64,000 nucleotides of DNA, from positions 372,001-436,000 of the forward strand of contig NZ_SGXM01000002.1 in the NCBI RefSeq assembly GCF_004217045.1. The letters are read 5' to 3'. A program made the position numbers and the translations under genes. This DNA comes from Cupriavidus agavae (lineage in GTDB: Bacteria; Pseudomonadota; Gammaproteobacteria; Burkholderiales; Burkholderiaceae). The notes beneath the pieces are model-generated. The model saw only the letters and a list, made by a program, of their open reading frames with translations. It had not been told where the DNA came from and did not search any database. Positions 61,053-64,000 of the stretch are shown here, one piece after another (the first letter of the stretch is position 1; each line of letters starts with the position of its first letter).

Positions 61053-61940
61053 ATGTTCGCCACGCCGTGGACCCGCCAGTTTTCGACCGACCTGACCATG
61101 TCGGCCGGCTCGATCCAGCACCGCCAGGCGATGGAGGTGACCTCTCCGGTGTTCCAGGGCCTGCAGGTCATCGTGACGCTGAGCGGCAGGCTGACCGGGC
61201 GCATCGACGGGTCGGCACCGTTCGAGATTGCCGAGCCGGGCGCCTATGTGGTGCTGGCCGCCGGGCAGCACGAGGGACGCGACCGCTTCGAGGCCGATTC
61301 GCTGAGCCAGTACGTCAAGGTGGCGATCGATCCCGACAGCGCCGAGCGCAACGGCTTTCCGCTGGACCGGCTGGCCGCGAGCCATGCCCGGCGCGTGCAT
61401 GCCGGCGACGTGATCGTGCTGCACCAGCCGCTGACCCCGGCGCTGAAGGCCATCGCCACCCAGGCGCTGGCCTGCCCGCTGCAGGGGGCCATGCGCGATG
61501 TGTACCTGGCCGGCAAGGGGCTGGAACTGGCTGCCATCGCCACCGACGCGCTGCTGCACCACGACGCACCGCAGGGCCGGCTGTCCGAAGCCGACCTCAA
61601 GCGCATCTGGACCGCCCGCGACATGGCCGTGGCCCACTACCAGCAACCGCTCACGCTGCACGCGCTGGCGCGCGAGGCCGGCACCAACGTCAACAAGCTG
61701 GCCGCCGGCTTCCGGCAGGTCTTCGGACTGAGCGTGTTCGCCTATATCCAGGAACACCGGCTGCAGGAGGCGTACCGGATGCTGGCCACGCGGGCCTACT
61801 CGGTCTCGGAAGTGGCGACCTTCGTCGGCTATGCCATCCCCCACTTCTCCACACTGTTCCGCAAGCGCTACGGCTTTGCGCCGAGCCAGTTCGCCGGCTG
61901 CGGCGGGTGCGACGATCGTGGCGATCGTGGCGATCGCTGA
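61053..61940 (+). CDS. PchR-like AraC-family regulator
   Basis: 295 aa from the ATG at 61053. N-terminal sensor (FQGLQVIVTLSGRLTGRIDG) and C-terminal HTH pair (LTLHALAREAGTNVNKLAAGFRQVFGLSVFAYIQEHRLQEAYRML; VSEVATFVGYAIPHFSTLFRKRYGFAPSQF) parallel the neighbouring AraC protein. An additional tail ends CDDRGDRGDR, encoded by three 9-bp repeats that run to the stop codon. It is followed by a second TonB-dependent receptor gene after 83 bp, which it probably activates. Divergent paralogue of the 291-aa regulator. Confidence 0.88.
   Translation: MFATPWTRQFSTDLTMSAGSIQHRQAMEVTSPVFQGLQVIVTLSGRLTGRIDGSAPFEIAEPGAYVVLAAGQHEGRDRFEADSLSQYVKVAIDPDSAERNGFPLDRLAASHARRVHAGDVIVLHQPLTPALKAIATQALACPLQGAMRDVYLAGKGLELAAIATDALLHHDAPQGRLSEADLKRIWTARDMAVAHYQQPLTLHALAREAGTNVNKLAAGFRQVFGLSVFAYIQEHRLQEAYRMLATRAYSVSEVATFVGYAIPHFSTLFRKRYGFAPSQFAGCGGCDDRGDRGDR
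61913..61939 (+). repeat. Three 9-bp tandem repeats at the 3' end of the second AraC gene
   Basis: CGATCGTGG, CGATCGTGG, CGATCGCTG. They encode the DRGDRGDR tail and end inside the stop codon, 84 bp before the second receptor's ATG. The core GGCGATCGC also occurs in the 20-bp repeats upstream of the first receptor, so the repeat may be a regulator site that has become coding. Confidence 0.55.
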
Positions 61941-61993
61941 AGAGATCGTGCTTTTTTCGTAAGCGGCCAGACGCCGGCATCCCTAGACTCCGC

Positions 61994-62008
61994 TGAGATC
62001 AATTCTCA
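61994..62008 (+). promoter_or_regulatory. Fur-like site upstream of the second receptor gene
   Basis: TGAGATC-A-ATTCTCA. The right half fits the Fur heptamer well, the left half partly; the ends TGAGA/TCTCA are a perfect inverted pair. It lies 15-30 bp before the ATG at 62024. A TAGACT just upstream (61984-61989) may be the -10. Confidence 0.5.
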
Positions 62009-62023
62009 TTACGGGTTTCAGCA

Positions 62024-64000
62024 ATGCTTGCGCGTCGTGCCGCCACCGGGTCGTTCCCGTCTTCTCCGTTTCCTCATGCCCGCCTGCGCGCGGTGGCCGT
62101 TGGTGCTGCGCTGCTGGCCGCCCTGCCGCCGGCCGGCGCGGCCGGCAGTGAAACAATCCTCCCGACCGTCTCGGTGACGGGCCAGGCCGCCGAGCCGCCT
62201 TCGGAAGCCACCGGCGCCTACACCACCGAGACCGCGACGATCGGCTCCAAACTGCCCGCCTCGCTCAAGGAGACGCCCCAGTCGATCTCGGTCATCACGC
62301 GGCAGCGCATGGAAGACCAGAACCTGACCACGCTCGACGAGGTCTTGCGGCAGGTTCCCGGCGTGACCACCGACCTGAGCGGCACCGCCGTGATCCCCGC
62401 GTTCTACATCCGTGGCTTTCCGGTCGAGTACTTCCAGTACGACGGGGTGCCGATCCAGACCGGCGGGGCGTCGTGGAGCCAGCCCGACATGATCATGTTC
62501 GACCGCGTGGAAGTGCTGCGCGGTGCGGGTGGCCTGTTCAACGGCGCCGGCCAGCCCGGCGGCGTGGTCAACCTGGTGCGCAAGCGGCCCACGGCCACGC
62601 GGCAGTTCTCGGGCGCACTGAGCGCCGGTTCGTGGGACGCCTACCGCGCCGAGCTCGACTACAGCACGCCGCTCAACCAGAGCGGTTCGGTGCGGGCCCG
62701 CGTGGCCGGCGCCTACGACGACCGCCATGCGTTCATCGACTACGCCAACGGCCAGCAGACTTCGCTCTACGGCATTCTCGAAGCCGATCTCGCGCCCCGT
62801 ACCACCGCGTCGCTCGGCGTGGGCTACCAGAAGCGCGACTGGCGGCCGGCCATGATGGGCCTGCCCCGCTACAGCGACGGCGGCGACCTCGGCCTGCCGC
62901 GCAGCACGTTCCTGAGCACGCCGTGGACCTACTGGGACTTCCAGACCACGCAGGTCTTCGCCGATATCACGCACCGCTTCAACAGCGACTGGCAACTGAA
63001 GCTCAGCGCGGTGCACGACCACGAAACCAGCGATCTCAAGTACGCCTACGTGTCAGGCGCCGTGAACCGTGCCACGCTGGCCGGCCCGCGGCTGGCCGGC
63101 GGCGCCAACGCCTACGACAACAAGCAGCTCGCGCTCGACGCCTACGTGACCGGCGCGTTCCGCGCGTTCGGCCGGCGCCACGAACTGGTGTTCGGCGCCA
63201 GCTGGTACGACCGCCAGGCCGACGCGCAGGGCGGCCAGTTGCCCGGCTTCGGCGGCACGCCCGTCAACGTGTTCGATTTCAGCCCGGCGGCGATTGCCGA
63301 CCCCGGCGCGCCGCGCTGGACCAGCAACACCCGCACCGACACCAAGCAGTACGGCCTGTACGGCGCCACCCGCCTGAAGCTGGCAGACCCGCTGACGCTG
63401 CTGCTCGGCGGCCGGGTCAGCTGGTGGCAGACCAACGCGCGCAACCAGCTCACCGGCGCCACGACCTCTGATTACAGGCAGAGCGGCCGCTTCACGCCGT
63501 ACGCGGGCCTGGTCTACGACCTCACGCCGCACTGGTCGGCCTACGCCAGCTACGCCGACATCTTCCGCGTGCAGAGCAATTATCTCGACACGGACGGCAA
63601 CGCCCTGCCGCCGGTCACGGGCGCCAACTACGAGGCCGGCGTCAAGGGCGCCTACTACGACGGGCGCCTGAACCTGTCGCTGGCGGCGTTCCGCACCGAC
63701 GAATCGAACCGCGCCATCGCCGTGACGCCCACCATCGTCAACAGTTGCTGCTACGCCAGCAACGGCAAGGTGCGCAGCGAGGGCTTCGAGACCGAGGTAT
63801 CCGGAGAACTGCTGCCGGGCTGGCAGGTCAGCGCGGGCTACACGTTCAACACGACGAAGTACCTCAGGGACGCCACCTTCGAGGGCCAGCCGTTCCGCAG
63901 CATCGCGCCGAAGCACCTGCTGCGGCTGTACACGAACTACCGGCTGCCGCGCGACTGGAACGCGTGGAGCGTGGGCGGCGGCATGGACCTGCAGAGCGCC
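62024..64000 (+). CDS. TonB-dependent siderophore receptor, 3' end cut by window edge
   Basis: 659 codons are visible; no stop before the right edge. A long signal sequence (to about residue 40), then the plug domain: LKETPQSISVITRQRMEDQNLTTLDEVLRQVPGV, FYIRGFPVEYFQYDGVPIQTGGASW, RVEVLRGAGGLFNGAGQPGGVVNLVRKRP. Beta-barrel strands continue to the window end. It resembles FhuE/FpvA-type ferric-siderophore receptors without a signalling extension. A PchR-like gene directly upstream on the same strand and a Fur-like site before the start indicate iron- and siderophore-dependent control. Confidence 0.9.
   Translation, partial: MLARRAATGSFPSSPFPHARLRAVAVGAALLAALPPAGAAGSETILPTVSVTGQAAEPPSEATGAYTTETATIGSKLPASLKETPQSISVITRQRMEDQNLTTLDEVLRQVPGVTTDLSGTAVIPAFYIRGFPVEYFQYDGVPIQTGGASWSQPDMIMFDRVEVLRGAGGLFNGAGQPGGVVNLVRKRPTATRQFSGALSAGSWDAYRAELDYSTPLNQSGSVRARVAGAYDDRHAFIDYANGQQTSLYGILEADLAPRTTASLGVGYQKRDWRPAMMGLPRYSDGGDLGLPRSTFLSTPWTYWDFQTTQVFADITHRFNSDWQLKLSAVHDHETSDLKYAYVSGAVNRATLAGPRLAGGANAYDNKQLALDAYVTGAFRAFGRRHELVFGASWYDRQADAQGGQLPGFGGTPVNVFDFSPAAIADPGAPRWTSNTRTDTKQYGLYGATRLKLADPLTLLLGGRVSWWQTNARNQLTGATTSDYRQSGRFTPYAGLVYDLTPHWSAYASYADIFRVQSNYLDTDGNALPPVTGANYEAGVKGAYYDGRLNLSLAAFRTDESNRAIAVTPTIVNSCCYASNGKVRSEGFETEVSGELLPGWQVSAGYTFNTTKYLRDATFEGQPFRSIAPKHLLRLYTNYRLPRDWNAWSVGGGMDLQSA

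Noticed and set aside
60047-61939. CRISPR or minisatellite interpretation of the CGATCG-rich repeats
   Set aside because: There are only two or three units, no spacers of constant length and no cas genes. A regulator-site explanation is better.

Overview
The window looks like chromosomal DNA from a high-GC betaproteobacterium of the Burkholderiaceae, most likely Cupriavidus or a close relative. This is an inference from dense coding, many LysR regulators, a Bug-type binding protein, a TctBA transporter, MHS and ACS permeases and Fur-like boxes of the type TGCGAATNATTCTCA. I saw no rRNA, tRNA, CRISPR array, insertion sequence or phage gene. The genes at both ends of the window are cut.

Layout. 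1-4825: part of an oxidative L-arabinose (Weimberg-type) locus, with a keto-deoxy-arabonate dehydratase (cut), an ACS transporter, an IlvD/Edd-type L-arabonate dehydratase and a divergent LysR regulator. 4838-6456: a divergent ArgP-like regulator and ArgO-like exporter. 6557-11076: a PHP-type lipoprotein, a YbaL-like antiporter and an unknown protein. 11218-21539: an operon encoding two carboxyltransferases (one fused to biotin carboxylase and biotin carrier), a tandem-fused CaiB/BaiF protein and a Bug binding protein, facing a sigma-54 activator. A near-consensus -24/-12 promoter and two 17-bp inverted repeats lie between them. 21694-26876: an EmrAB/NodT-type efflux system and a LysR gene. 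27016-30170: MHS transporter, class II aldolase and LysR. 30482-32154: HdeA-like chaperone and Tat-exported oxalate decarboxylase, a plausible acid-stress pair. 32202-34176: TctA and TctB without TctC, preceded by a perfect 23-bp palindrome.

34311-42580: UvrA2-type ATPase, a 73-aa protein, a LysR/SDR divergent pair, a YaiI-family protein, an Mrr-like nuclease with a zinc ribbon, orphan CpaA and TadE, and heme oxygenase. 42612-47180: a two-component system with a Fur-like box in its promoter, then an MHYT-GGDEF-EAL protein. 47537-52663: two exported alpha/beta hydrolases, a MatC-type carrier with a long leader, a 47-aa secreted or membrane peptide gene and a cytochrome P450. The second hydrolase and the P450 share a 23-bp upstream motif.

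52884-56103: a metal-handling cluster (ABC ATPase, FtsX-like permease with a His-rich loop, two DUF3299 proteins), resembling the zinc-responsive PA4063-PA4066 region of Pseudomonas. 56169-64000: a siderophore-uptake locus with an RhtX/FptX-type permease, a cupin, two TonB-dependent receptors and two divergent PchR-like AraC regulators. One Fur box sits in their overlapping promoters, and direct repeats lie just upstream of each receptor.

The most promising undescribed system is the sigma-54-controlled acyl-CoA carboxylase / double CoA-transferase operon. The shared operator-like motif of the P450 and hydrolase genes comes next.
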